Source: Poronia punctata (Eukaryota > Ascomycota > Sordariomycetes > Xylariales > Xylariaceae). From it: a stretch of 64,000 nucleotides of DNA. Shown here in pieces: positions 46,655 to 59,282 of this stretch. A program made the position numbers and the translations under genes. The DNA lies in the NCBI GenBank assembly GCA_022579005.1, contig MU401523.1, forward strand, positions 1 through 64,000, read 5' to 3'. Below the pieces are notes generated by a model. That model was not told the DNA's origin. It saw only the letters and a list, made by a program, of their open reading frames with translations, and ran no database searches. Position 1 is the stretch's first letter. Every line of letters starts with the position of its first letter.

Positions 46655-48538
46655 ATTTCTTTGTATGTTTGACAGATATATTTCGTGCATGTTATGATGG
46701 TCTTTGTTTGTGCAGTACTGGAGGTTTGATATACCTAGATAGTGGTGGACCTGCGGGCCGATAGAGATTTTCGATCAGATAACTTAATAGGGTTAAGCTA
46801 ACATGTTTTCGGTTAGATGGATCAAAATAAAACCTTAATCTACCACGGCAGAGGTACACGGAAGCTTATCGGACAGTCGACTGCCGTACTCGTAAGCCCG
46901 AGGGATAGGTAGCGTCTCCGGTTACTAATCTCTGGCATCTGACCTTGACCATCTCCTGCTATATTACGGCGTAAGGAAAACATTGGTAATGAGAACCGTC
47001 GAAAAGGAACTGCGACGACGGAATTACCTACACTAGACAACGAGTGTGCTACGTGTATGAGGGGGGTTCGTCCCCGAGAACATAACACTAGGCCTTCAAC
47101 GCCTCTGTAAATAGGGAATTTCGACTAGGTATTTACATGGATACACAAACCTATCCAAAGATCAGCGTGTCGGTATTCTTAAAGCTAGGTGTAACTCCCT
47201 CCCTACCTATTCATCCCAAAGATTCAATGACTACTTGCTTTAGGGGCCATACAGATCGAATATACCAGTTGCCCCGACTGTCGACAAACAGTATCGTTGA
47301 CTTGATCGGCTCACCGTGATATACCCGTACCGAAATTAGATACAATACGTCAGGTTGAATAGGTAGGTATGCACACTTGGGCTAGTTCAGTCGGTATGTA
47401 GGTACATTTTAGACTAAAAAGCCCCTCTATCGGAGCTTGAAAAGATCGACAGTATCCCGCCATCTGCAGAGAATCTGGGGTCTATGCATTTCACAAGGTA
47501 GCGAGGCAGAGAGGTTGGTTAAACGCTGTATTTGGGGCAGGGCATTGCCTAGGCCTGGCGGTACGCCCGGATTCGCTGCATGGACGGACATGGCTTCTAC
47601 GCGGCGGCGCAGCCAGGTCTAGGTAACCACCCTACTATAAAAAACGAAACCAAAAAAACACGACCCTAACGATCCTCCCTTCCATCCTTGCCCGCCCTAT
47701 AGGCTAATTCTTCTGACCTAGACCCCTAGCGCAGCCCTGGACTTGCAGGACAGGTGCTAGCGGATAGACCTACTGCGTAGCGAATACAGGTCGAAAAACT
47801 AACCTATCGGCAACCACCGAAGGGACGGTGGGTGGGTTAAAAAACCTCCGACCACGACCAAAAACCACCCCCTTCGTGGGAGGTGGAAAAGGGAGGTGAC
47901 GAGGAAAAACCCTACACATGCAGACCTAGGTCACAACTACCCTTTTATACCCGCGGTGAAGGGATAAAAGGGGGGCTGGGAAATAGGTTGGTCTGTGCGC
48001 GCGCCGCTAACCTTGCTAAGCATAGACCCCTTTATCTATTCTAACCTACGAGTAGACGGAAACAGGCAATGACTAAAGTAGACAGCAATACTAGACTACC
48101 GTTGCGTGTTCCGACTGCTCACCATACTTACTCACCTACAAAGTTCTGCTACAAACTCTAATCCAACCGATATACCTAGCAGCGGGCGAGCATGGGAACT
48201 ACACGTAGACAAGCCCCAAATGATCTTCCAGAACTCATATGCGTCAAGCAGAATCAGATGATCACATGATATTGACAATTCTCAAGTGGCGACGATGCAT
48301 CTTTTCTCCTCATAAGTGTTACTCGCGCCATGTCAAATAAGGTTCAAGTGTCGACACACAACTGAGCGAAGCAAGGAGGCTTTGAAAATATGAACCGCGA
48401 GATCCTACAGAGGCTTATCCCATAGATGTTATGGTACGTCCAATGTCAGTTATTGTAGTAATTCCCAGACAGTCACAGAAATGGTCTATTAACCATCCTT
48501 TTTCTAGTAGGTACCTAGTATGCTCTATGCCAAAGCGA
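46655..48538. other. Intergenic region with a hairpin-dense segment
   Basis: No supported gene. TACGAGTA-type octamers at 46887 and 48047; ACCTAGGT at 47924. The part at 47640-48000 is dense in short hairpins, for example CCTTTTATACCC facing GGGATAAAAGG at 47942-47971. A short frame at 47437-47622 is unsupported. Confidence 0.55.
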
Positions 48539-50094
48539 TCAGACCGAAAGCTGAGGAACGGCGTATTTGAACACATTGTCCGGATCATACTTCTTCTTCA
48601 GCTGTACCAGCTTGTCATAATGCGAGCCGTATATCTTCCTGTAGTCCGAGTCCTCTTCTCCTAGGAGCGACACATAAGAAGATTCGAGCACGTTCTCCGC
48701 GTCCGTTTCTTTGAGCTCCTGGATCGTAGCGCGGGCCAAGTCGGCGGCTTTGGGGGCGATTTCGGCAACGGGAGTTGTGCAGACCAACTCGAGCATGATG
48801 TGCTCGACTCGGGCACCAAAAACGGCTTCTTCACTGGGGGCCGGCGCACGAAGAGCGTGCACGGACACGGCTACGGCACCGCCAGGGATCGACTCCGTGA
48901 ACTTTGCCAATACCTCGGCCGTCCTTTGTGTCTTCTTCCCCAGGTTCAGTGTGTAGCACCGGCCATAGGAACCATATACCAGGAGTGATTCGTTGAATGC
49001 AATGTACTTTGACACAGACTGCGGTTCCGGGTTATTCAAAAGACATTTGCCGAGAGCAGCGATCTTGTTGATCCATCTCTTGCCCTCTTCGTGGTCTGCG
49101 TCCGCCCACGTAGCCCCGACGGCCATGACTTTGCCGAGACCGGGGAGCTCAATACCGAACATCTGGAGCTGGAGGGCACGAGGTAGGGGCTGCTCAGCAA
49201 CTAATTTCTCATAACCCTCTGCATATGACGTCCATGTAGCCTTCAGGTCGCTGGAATCAAATACTAAGAGAGACACCAGGAGCTGATTCGTAATACATTT
49301 GGTTAGTGATGGGCTTGGCCAAAAGCGATTACGGACATTGACTCACTTCCTTTAGCGGGTAGACTTTGATAGTGAGTTCGACGATGACGCCAAAAATGCC
49401 ACCGCCGCCTCGAATTCCCTGTAGAAGTTCTTCGCCAGCCTCAACTAGCTCGCCTTTGGCATTTACGACCTTTGCGCCTACGATCTGATCGACACCCAGG
49501 CCGTGACTTGTCGAAAAAGGCCCATAACCACCAAGGGTGGCCCAGCCAACATATCCAACGCTAGCAACTGAACCCCTAAAGCCGGAAGTTGTCCGTTAGT
49601 AAATACGCAATAATCCTAGATTGGCGTAACCCCGGGAAAGCTTGGGATTTATGTTGTTAAGAATAGGGATTGAGGATGGGAAGTACTGACATGGGGGTTA
49701 CCAGCCCTCTGGCGTCTAATTCTTTAGCTAGATCTCGGAAGAGGATACCACCACCTACGGCGGCAGTTTTCTTGTCCTCGCTGACATGAACGTGTTTGAT
49801 ATCACGCATATCAATGCTCAAGGCGTCGTGAACTTGGCTACGACCGGCACAATCGTGTCCGCCCCCTCGTACAACGAAGTCAACGCCCTTCTCCGTACAG
49901 TAACGTACGAGCGCCTGGACATGCTCGGCGTTCTGCGGACGGGCAATGGCAGATGGCACCGTATCCCGTCTAACATAGCAGAGCCGAGTAGCTTCGAAGT
50001 CGGCGTTGGAAGGCTTGATAAGCGGCAGTGGCGGCTGCTGTCCAGCCAAGTGTTGCTCGAGTGCGGCGATGGCCGCAGAAGGGTCAGAAGCCAT
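48539..50094 (-). CDS. FAD-linked oxidoreductase (BBE type)
   Basis: Berberine-bridge-enzyme-like flavoprotein of 458 aa. Exons 50094-49691, 49575-49347, 49282-48539; introns of 115 and 64 bp. The FAD-binding half carries VVRGGGHDCAGRS, where H80 is the usual 8-alpha-histidyl FAD attachment site, and later GGGGIFGVIVELTIKVYP. The position that carries a second, cysteinyl flavin link in many relatives reads GYVGWATLGGYG with no Cys, so a single covalent link is likely. The C-terminal BBE motif KKKYDPDNVF is present. No signal peptide is evident, suggesting an intracellular enzyme. Substrate unknown; relatives act on alkaloids, sugars and polyketides. It is the last gene before the AT-rich element block, 1.3 kb away. 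Confidence 0.9.
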
Positions 50095-51438
50095 TAATTT
50101 TTCTCTTTCTATATCTTTTTCTAGAGTGAGGTCGTTATGTTCCTGCTTACTGATCCAAAGGACAGATAAAATTGTAACGCAGAGACGTGTAGAGTGGTAT
50201 GTACCTGCTTATATTACAGTAACATGGCAGTCTTAGGTGAGCTGGCCCGCCGTCTCTCAGCGAATGACATGTTCCCCATCTGGTCCGGACCCCCCAATGA
50301 GGGGCACCTTTTCCCGCCCACCAGGTCGGCAACCTCGCCATTCTGCTGTGTTGTACGTGTAGGTAATCACATATGATATGGAATCAATGGTGTAACTACA
50401 ATGGTCACACTGGAGGTGGCAGAGCATGCCATTTGCGAGCAATTATCCCTAAAAGACAAACTTGCCATCTGTTTACTATTGATGCTCACAAAGCTGCGTA
50501 GTAGTGTCAACTTAATCCCGCGGGAAAGGAGACGCTGGTTTCCATAGGTATTTGTACGTTGCCAGAAACAAAGACTTGGATTTCATCAAATCCTGAGGTG
50601 CCTGTCGTTACTTCCTTGCGTACATGGATTCCTAATCCAACGGGAAGGTGTAGGTGTACCGTGTACCCCGCGCCGCATACCTACCATCGTGTTCAAGCCC
50701 CTTTATGGACTCGTTTATGTGAAAGCACCCCTACCGCTCCCTATATATACACGTATATTATCTGCATGATTACCTGCGTACTCAACATGCATGTTGCCCA
50801 ACATAACATTGACTAATCAAGATATGTAGTTATGTCCATTGGCGTTTTCTTCAGCAGTTCAAGACCAACTGCATGATTTTGTGCTGGGCCACATGCAGGT
50901 GTTCGGCATTACCCCGCTACTGGTAGTACAGTCCTAGGAAATCCGTGGAATACCTAAGCGGCTAAACTGCACTATTAGATATAGGAACGCGAGATTCTGT
51001 AAAGGAGCAGAATGGTGTGTGACAAACCTTTAATCTCTACATTAGAGCAGGCACTTATCACCACTTGGGTGACTGGGGATTCGAATAAAAAGCAAACCAG
51101 AGCTAGACGCGGATTCTTGATGCCGATGCCGATGCAGCGATGTAGGTAGCCAAAGCCAGATCAGTCACACTTCACGTGTATGCCTAACTAGGTAATAGGT
51201 ATGTGCCTATCTAGGTTAGGCAAGAGGTAAAGACCTGTAATCTATCATAAGCACCACCGATCGCACGGCCAATCTTAAGCAAGGTTATCTAATCGCTGAC
51301 CAATTACAGCAAAAGGGTTGGCTTACGCAAGATGATGCTAAAATATACGCAAAAAGGTAGCCAAGATCAGATATTAGCTGGATCACCAGGATCCCCCAGT
51401 TGTGTAAGATTGGTCCCAACTTTAGTAGATAAAGGTTA
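50095..51438. other. Intergenic region
   Basis: FAD oxidase promoter side and flank of the AT-rich block. Short frames (for example 50559-50816) lack support. Confidence 0.6.
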
Positions 51439-52191
51439 CAGTCACTCCAAATAAATAACAACCGGTTCTAACAACTTACACTAAAACTTACCTGTTTTAA
51501 AAATTAATAACTCTTTGCCTTTACAATTTAAAAAATCTAAAAAAATATTGTTAAATAGCTTATAATTAAAGCATTTATATACTAATACGGCTAGCTTATA
51601 TACAAAGTATAGCAATAGCTTTTAAGCTTTAAAATTTAGTAAAATTAAAAATTTTAAACTTAAGTTTTTAAAGCTTTATATTATACTAAATAAAAATACT
51701 AAAAATATAAACTTAAAAGATTTATAAACTAGATTTAAAAGCGTTTTTAAACCTATAAAAGAAAACTTTTTATTATAATTATTTGCTTGTTTTTTATATA
51801 AGCTATTTTTTTAAAAACTTTTACTAATAGTTTAAACCTTTATATAACGTTATTAATAAGTACTTTATAAAGACTAAGTATATATAACTATTTATTTAAT
51901 ATTTAGTAACTTTAAAACATTTTTTATTAATTTTTTAATTAATATTATTATATTTTTATATTTATTTAAAAACTATATATTAAATTTATATAAATTATTT
52001 TAAACGTATATAAATATAAAGCAAAGGCCTTATAAATTAAAGTAAAATATGCTAAATATAGCCCACTTGTTATAGTTTATAAATTTTTTTTTTTAATATT
52101 TTATACCCTAGTATACGTTAAATGCTACAAGGTTTTCTATAGTAGAATAGCTGTAGAAAAAAAACCGGTTGTTATTTTTTTGGACCCACTG
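51439..52191. mobile_element. Eroded Tc1/mariner-like TIR element, 753 bp
   Basis: Inverted ends start CAGT and share about 29 bases with five mismatches (common core AAATAACAACCGGTT; outer ends CAGTCACTCC and CAGTGGGTCC). TA dinucleotides lie directly outside both ends (51437-51438 and 52192-52193), as expected of a TA target duplication. The interior is AT-rich without a transposase frame, so this is a short non-autonomous or internally deleted, RIP-damaged copy. Confidence 0.8.
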
Positions 52192-52200
52192 TAGTACTTT

Positions 52201-52338
52201 TAGAAAAGATAAGAGGAGTAAGTAAGTTGTTATTTGGAAGAATTTTAGCTAAGTAGGCTTAAGGGTAAAATAGCATATAACTTTTAAAAATAACTAAATA
52301 TACTATATTGCACTATATATATAGTGCAGATCTCTAAT
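52201..52338. repeat. Left terminal direct repeat (138 bp)
   Basis: Less mutated copy: it keeps G or C at 13 of the 16 sites where the copies differ. Contains a perfect 20-bp palindrome (TGCACTATAT and its complement) at 52309-52328. Confidence 0.88.
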
Positions 52339-55300
52339 AAAGGGGGAAACAATAAAATAAATGCCTATACTTATAAGTAATAAAAAAGGGTTTAAATAAT
52401 AATTTAGCTATTATTTTAATAAACTAATTATTTTATTAACTTATTTTTATAACGTTTACTAGGTTTTTTTATTTAACTAATCTTTTTTTTTAAAACGTAA
52501 GTAACTTTTTTATAAAATAAATACTTTTAGTATATTTATATAATATTTATATTATATTTTTTTTTATTTAAATATTTTAGTTTTTATAAACTTTTGCTTA
52601 TTTAATATTTAATTTAAAATAGTTTTTTTTATTTAAGTATTAACTTTAGCTATTTACTTTTTTAAAAAGCTATAATTAAATTTTTTATTTATAAAATAAC
52701 CTTTTTTTAGTTATAAATAGCTTGCTAATAAGCTTTAAAAAACTTGTACTTAAATTTAACGTTTTTTTAACTATATTATATTTAAGCAATATAATTTATA
52801 ATAATTAGTTTATATTATAAAAATAAAAAAAGCTTATATATGTTTAATTTTAATATGTTAACTAAGTTATAAAATTAAAAAAAAAGGTGCTTAATAATAA
52901 GTGCGTTTTTAAAAGCGTAGCTATATAAGATTTTTTAAAAAAAGTATTTTAAGGTTTTAATATAATAAGCATTAATAGCTTTTAGTACTAAGTATAGCTT
53001 TTAGTTTTAATTTAATTTTGTTTTAAAGTTAGCTAGTTTATTAAAAATAAATTAAATAATTTAATTAAATATTTTAACTAGTTTTATACTTTTATAAAAC
53101 TTTGCTAGTATATTTAAAAAATATATACTTAAGTTTTTAATTTTTTAACAAAATTAGTATAAGTAAAATATACTTTTAAAATTTAAGTAAAATGCTATAA
53201 AAATTGTTTTAATTATTATATATTATTAATTTATATACTTAAATACTATATTTTTATTTATAAATATAAAAAAAAAGTCTAGCTATAATAAGAAAATATG
53301 TTTATAAAATAAAAAATGTATTAAAATTTTTATTTTAATATAAGAAATAAACTAATAAAGTTTTTAACTAAAACTTAAAATAGTTTAAATATTATAATTA
53401 AAAAATTTAAAGCTTTAAGCTTTGCTAAATTATATTTTATATACTAAATATATTTTAAAATATAATTTTTTATATTTTATACTATAAATAGCTAGTAAAC
53501 AAATTAATTTAGTTTTTTTAAAGTAATAAAAAAATAAAAATAACTTATTATATTATAAGCTAGTTTTAATGCTTGCTTAACTTTTAATTTTATAAAGTAC
53601 TTCTTTTAAACTTTGTTTTTTTAATGCTTTAATAAGCTATTATAAATTTAAAATAACTTATATTAGTTAGCTAGTAAATAAGTACTAAATTATTTTAAGT
53701 TACTATTTAATATATTAATAAAATATTTTTATACGTTTAAATACTATAGTAAATTAAAAAATTAAGCATTTTTTATAATTTTTTTAAATAGTTAAGTTAT
53801 TTTTAAAACTAGTTTTATAAAATTATTAGTTAATATTTTTTATATTTAATTTACTATTAAATTTAACTATTTATTAAATATTAGTTTTTTTAGTTATAAT
53901 TTATATTTATTTAGTTTATTTAATTATTTTTAAATTTTAGCTATAATTAAATTAACTTATATAGCATTATAAAATAGCTTATTAATAAAATCTATTTATT
54001 TTTTTTTATTTAAAGATTTTAAAAGCTTTTTATATTTATTAACGCTATTTTTTTATACTTAAGTTTTTGCTTTGTTATTTATATAACTAAAATTTAATAA
54101 GTTTTTATAATATTTAAAATTTTTAAACAAAGTTTTTAATAAAGCATTTACTACTTAATTTTTTTTTTAATATATACTATTTTTATACTTAATAAATATA
54201 GTTTTTTAGCTTAATAAGTATATATTTTTTTAATATTTAATAAAGTTAAAAAAAATATTAAAAGTTTATAGTTTATATATATAATTAATAAAACTTATAA
54301 TTTTAAGTATTAATTATAATATTAAGCAAATTTTATAATATTATAAAGTTTTTGCTTATATATTTTATAATTTTTTTAAGTTTTTATAAACAAAAAGCTA
54401 TTATATAATAAAGGTTTTAAAACTTAATTTTATATTTATAAAATATAGCATTTAGCTATAAATATAAAAGTATTTAAATATATATTATATAAATAATTTA
54501 ATAAATAACTATATATTTTAATTACTTTAATAGCTTTTATTTTTAATAAATTAAAAAATAAAGCTTTAGCATTGCTTTATTGCTATAGTATATTTTTTTA
54601 AAGTCTATTTAGTAGTTTAAAAAATTTTAAGTAATTTTTTACTTATTTTTAAACTAGTTTAAATGCTTTTATAAATTGTTATATTGCTATTTAGTTTTTT
54701 AAAACAAGCTATTTTTTTAATTATTTAACTTAATTTTATTTAACTATAATCTTGCTTTTAATTTTATAGTTAATTTTTAAAGCTAAGATTTTTTTAAATT
54801 TAATAAATATTTTTTAAAAAATAACTTTAATTTAAACTAAAAAATTTATAAAAAAAAATAATTTTTAATTTATTATAATTAAAACTTTATAAATTTATAT
54901 ATAGTAAATATATTATTAATATATTTTATTATAAATATAACTACGTTTAAAAATAAAAAAGTAATAAGTAATAGTTTAAGTAATAATTTTAAAATTAAAT
55001 TAAGCAAAGTTTATATTATTTTTAATATAAAATAACTTGCTAACTAAGTTTTTTAAAGTATTTAAGTAAGCTATAGTTAAAAAAATCTTAAAATTTTAAA
55101 AGCTAAAATATAATAATTATTTAAATAAACTAGTATAGCTTAATATTTATGTTTAAAGTTAAATTTAAAATATAATTAAATATGTAAATTTAAAAAATAT
55201 TAGTATATATTAGCTATAAAAAAAAATTAGTGCTTAAAAAGTTTTTATTAACTTTATTATAATTAATAGTTAAATAAAGTTTTATAGCTAAATTATATAA

Positions 55301-58300
55301 TACTGTTTTGTTTTTATTTATAAGTATAAATATTATAATTTAGTTAAAAAAAATCTATTTACTATTTTTGTTAGCTTATATATTTTTATATTTAAATATT
55401 TAGTTATAATTTTTTTTATTTAATAAAGCTAAGTATTAGTTTAATTTTAGTAATAAAATTAATTTTATAGTTTAGTTTTTAACTTTAATTTAACTTTATA
55501 AATATATAAATTTATTAAAATTATTATATTTATAATTAACAAAGCTTTATAGTTTTAATATACATACTATACCTTTATATAGTATATTTTAAAGTATTTT
55601 AAAACTAAAAATTTAAATTTTAGTTCTTTATTTTTTTACTACTTTAAAATAGCCTAATTTTAAATTTTTTTAATAAATATAAGCAAAAGCTTAGTTATAT
55701 ATTTTTTTATTAAAAAGCAACGTACTAGTTTTATAAATTTTTTTATTAATAAAAAAATCTTTTTTTTTAATACTAATTATTTAAGTACTAATTTTAATAA
55801 GTTTAGTATTATAAAAAAGCTTTTAAAAACTTAATATGCTTTTTTTACTACAAATATTGCTATTAATTTAAAAGCATAAGATTTAAACTATTTTTAAACT
55901 AAAAAAATAAATCTAAAAAATTTTAAATTTTTTTTAATAGTAGTTAGTTTAGCAACGTAACAAGGTTAATAAAAAAAACCTAGTTTTTTAACTAATTTAA
56001 ATCCTTAAAATAATTTAACTTTTTATTTAACTAATTAAACTTAAAATTAAATAAATCCTTATTTAATTTTTTAAAATTAAATTTTTTAATTTTTTTAATT
56101 TTAGGTTTTAGTTTAAAAGCTAAGCAATGTTTATTAAAAAATATAAGTAAAAAACTTATAATTATAACTTATTTTTTGCTAACAAATTTGTTTTTAATAT
56201 AAAAAAAATTATTTTAAATTTTTATTATAGTTATAACATTTTAAAGCTATAATAATTTAAAAATTAATTAAGTAGTTAACTTTTTTTTTTAAGTTATATT
56301 ATAGCCTATACTAAATATAAGATTTTTTTAACTATTATAATAAAAATAACAAATTTTTTAATTATAACTTTATTTTTTAAAAATATAAAAATATAAAAAT
56401 AAGCTATTTTTATATTTTTTAACTTAAGTTTAAATAATTTTAATTTATTAACTAAAATAAAATTAATAAAATTAACGTTATTTTTTTAGTTTGCTTAAAA
56501 GCTATTTAAAAGCATTGTATGCTTTATTAGCTTGCTTTATTTATTATACTTTAAAAGTAAAGTAATTTAATATAATTTAAAAGCAAAAATAAAAGCAAAC
56601 GCAAACTATATATAGGTTTTATTTATATAAGCATATTTTTAAGCTGTTTTTTTTGCTTTTTTTAATACTTAAACAAATAAATGTTTAAAGTTTTAATAAA
56701 AGTTAAAACTTAGTTATAATAAATTTATTAAAAAAACTTTAACTAAAGTATTTTTTAAAAGCTTTTTATAGTTAAATGCTTTTATTTTTTATTTTTTTTA
56801 AATTTTAATTAAAAGTTTTAATAGTTTATTTAAATCTTTTGCTTTTTAAGTTTATTTAAGCTTAAATATTGTTATTATAGTTATTAAAGCTAATATTATA
56901 AAAATAGCTTTGCTATTTTTAAAACGCTATTTTTTAAATAGTTACTTAACTATATTAGCTATTAGTGCTTGCAAAATAGTAGCCTAATTTTATAAATTTT
57001 TGCTTAACTTATTATTTATATTATTAAATTTAGTTTTTTTAGTAATAATATATTTTATTTTAAAAAATCTAAATAGTAAAATAATAGCTTTTTTAAGTTT
57101 ATTAAATTTTAAATTAAATTTATTTTTAAAATTTTAGTTTTTGCTATTTTTTTTATTTTTATTTAAAAAAATATTATAGTAAAGTTATGCTAACTTAAAT
57201 TGTACCTTTTATATAAACATTCTTTTATTTTTATAATAGCTTAATAATATAACTATTACTTTTAAGTATGCTTATTTTTACTAAGCAAGCTATATATTTA
57301 ATAAAGCATTATATTTAACTTAAATATAAGATTTGCTTTTATATTAAAAGCAAGCTTTTTTTTTAAGTTTTAAAAATTTTAATTTATTAACTAAAAAATA
57401 AGTTAAGTTTTTTTTTAAAAGCAAGTTTTTTATGCTTATTTTTTAGGCCTTTTAATTAGCAAATAATATGTTTATTAAAATAAAAGTATAAGCATTAGTA
57501 TAATAACCTTTTTAATAATAGTTAAAGCAAACTATTTTTTTTTATAATTAAAAAACTAAAAATTAAAAAACTGTAAACTAATAAGCATTATTTTAATTAA
57601 AAATAATAAAAAAAAAGCTAGTTTGCTTGCGCTTTATATTGCTTAACTATTATAAAAACACATTACTAAGCTAAAATAGCTTTAATATAGCAAAAAATAA
57701 AGGTAACCTATAGCAAAATTTGCTATTACCTTAAAATAATATTTTATAATAGCCTATTTAATTATAAAACCTTGTTTATTATTTAAAGCTTTTTAAAGTA
57801 TATTTAATTAAATTTATTTTTGCTTTTTTTTAATAAACCTAGTTTTATTTTTTAAGGTTTTTTATAACTTTTAAATTATATTATAATATTTTTAAAACAA
57901 GTTAGCATTTTAAGCTTTATTACTTAAAAATTTTTGCTTTAAAGCAAAGTTTTTTAATTTATTAATAAACTAATAAATAACTATATAAAGTAATATTATT
58001 TTTATAAAAAAAAAAGTAGTAGCTTAGGTATAAATATTTTAAATAAGTTTAAAATTATTTCTTTTACTAGCTTAATAAAAAGCATTTTAAATATAATTAT
58101 AGTATTATATTAAAAGTTTATTTTCTTTTTAGCTAATTTTTATAAGGTTTTTAATTTTATTTTAAGTATTAATAAGTTTAACTAAGTACTTATTTTTTAA
58201 TGCTTATTTAAATATATTAAAGTTATTTTAAGTAGCTTAATTTAATACTATTTTATTAATTAAATTTTATAACTTAGTATTTAAATTTAAAAACGTTATA

Positions 58301-58921
58301 GCTTTTTTTATATAAAGCATATTAATAAAACTAATAACTTTTAATGCTAAAATATTTTAATCCTAGTATTTATAATAATAAAATTATTAATATATTTAAG
58401 ATACCTATTTTAATATAGCTTTAAATTTATTAAATTTACTATATGCTTTAAAGTTTAGTATAGCTATTATGCTAAGTTTTTAAGTTATTATAATGTTTAT
58501 AAATTTTTTATTTATAAATTTTATATTTAGTAAATATAGTTTTATTAGTTTAATAAAAAAGTTAGATTTTAAAAATAAGTAAATTACTAAAAAAAAAAAT
58601 AAGTTTAATAACGTTATAAATTTAAGTAGTCCTTTTGTTTTTAAACTTAAAGTTAAAGTAGTTTTTTGTAATTTTTTTAATAACATATTTGTTTAATATA
58701 GTAACGTTTAAAAAATAAAGTTTAAAAAAGCTAGTTAATAGTTTAAAAAAAAAGCTAGTTTAACTAAAAAAAAAACTGCAAAATAGTTAAAGCTTATAAC
58801 TAATAATGCTTAATTAAAAGATTTAGTTATATTGTTTATATAATATATTTAATATAAATAAAAAATTAACATAGCAAAAAGTTCTTAACTTATTTAAAAA
58901 ATGCAAATAATATAATAATAG

Positions 58922-59038
58922 TGCTTATATAAAGCTAGCAAAAGCAGCTAAAATAGTTTTTTGCTTATATAAAGCTAGCTAAAGGCTACAAAATAAAAGT
59001 GCTTATATAAAGCTAGCTAAAAGCTGCAAAACTATAAA
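58922..59038. repeat. Three-copy tandem repeat, about 39 bp
   Basis: Units at 58922-58961, 58962-58999 and 59000-59038, each opening TGCTTATATAAAGCTAGC. It lies inside the element about 100 bp before its right terminal repeat. Confidence 0.85.
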
Positions 59039-59144
59039 AATAGTATTAAATAAAACAAAATATACTAAAAAGCATAAAATTATATAAATTTAATTAAACA
59101 ATTGCCCTTAGCGTTGCTTTAACATATCTTTAAAATAAAAGCAC

Positions 59145-59282
59145 TAAAAAAAATAAAAAAAGTAAGTAAGTTATTATTTAGAAAAATTCTAGCTAAGTAA
59201 GCTTAAAAGTAAAATAGTATATAACTTTTAAAAATAACTAAATATACTATATTGTACTATATATATAGTGCGGATCCCTAAT
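59145..59282. repeat. Right terminal direct repeat (138 bp)
   Basis: Same length as the left copy with no gaps; all 16 differences are G/A or C/T. The internal palindrome is broken by one C-to-T change. Confidence 0.88.

Larger units (their letters stand above)
52201..59282. mobile_element. RIP-degraded LTR-type element, 7.1 kb
   Basis: Bounded by 138-bp direct repeats (52201-52338 and 59145-59282) and by CTTT immediately outside each (52197-52200, 59283-59286), a 4-bp target duplication. The 6.8-kb interior is AT-rich, T-biased on the + strand and closed by stops in every frame, so pol or gag cannot be read. Terminal direct repeats plus a 4-bp duplication indicate an LTR retrotransposon. 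Repeats this short, lacking intact TG..CA ends, leave some doubt. Confidence 0.75.

Noticed and set aside
58480..58686. 68-codon Leu/Phe/Lys/Ile frame in the AT-rich block
   Set aside because: AT-rich sequence gives hydrophobic/Lys frames by chance; surrounding DNA is a mutated element.
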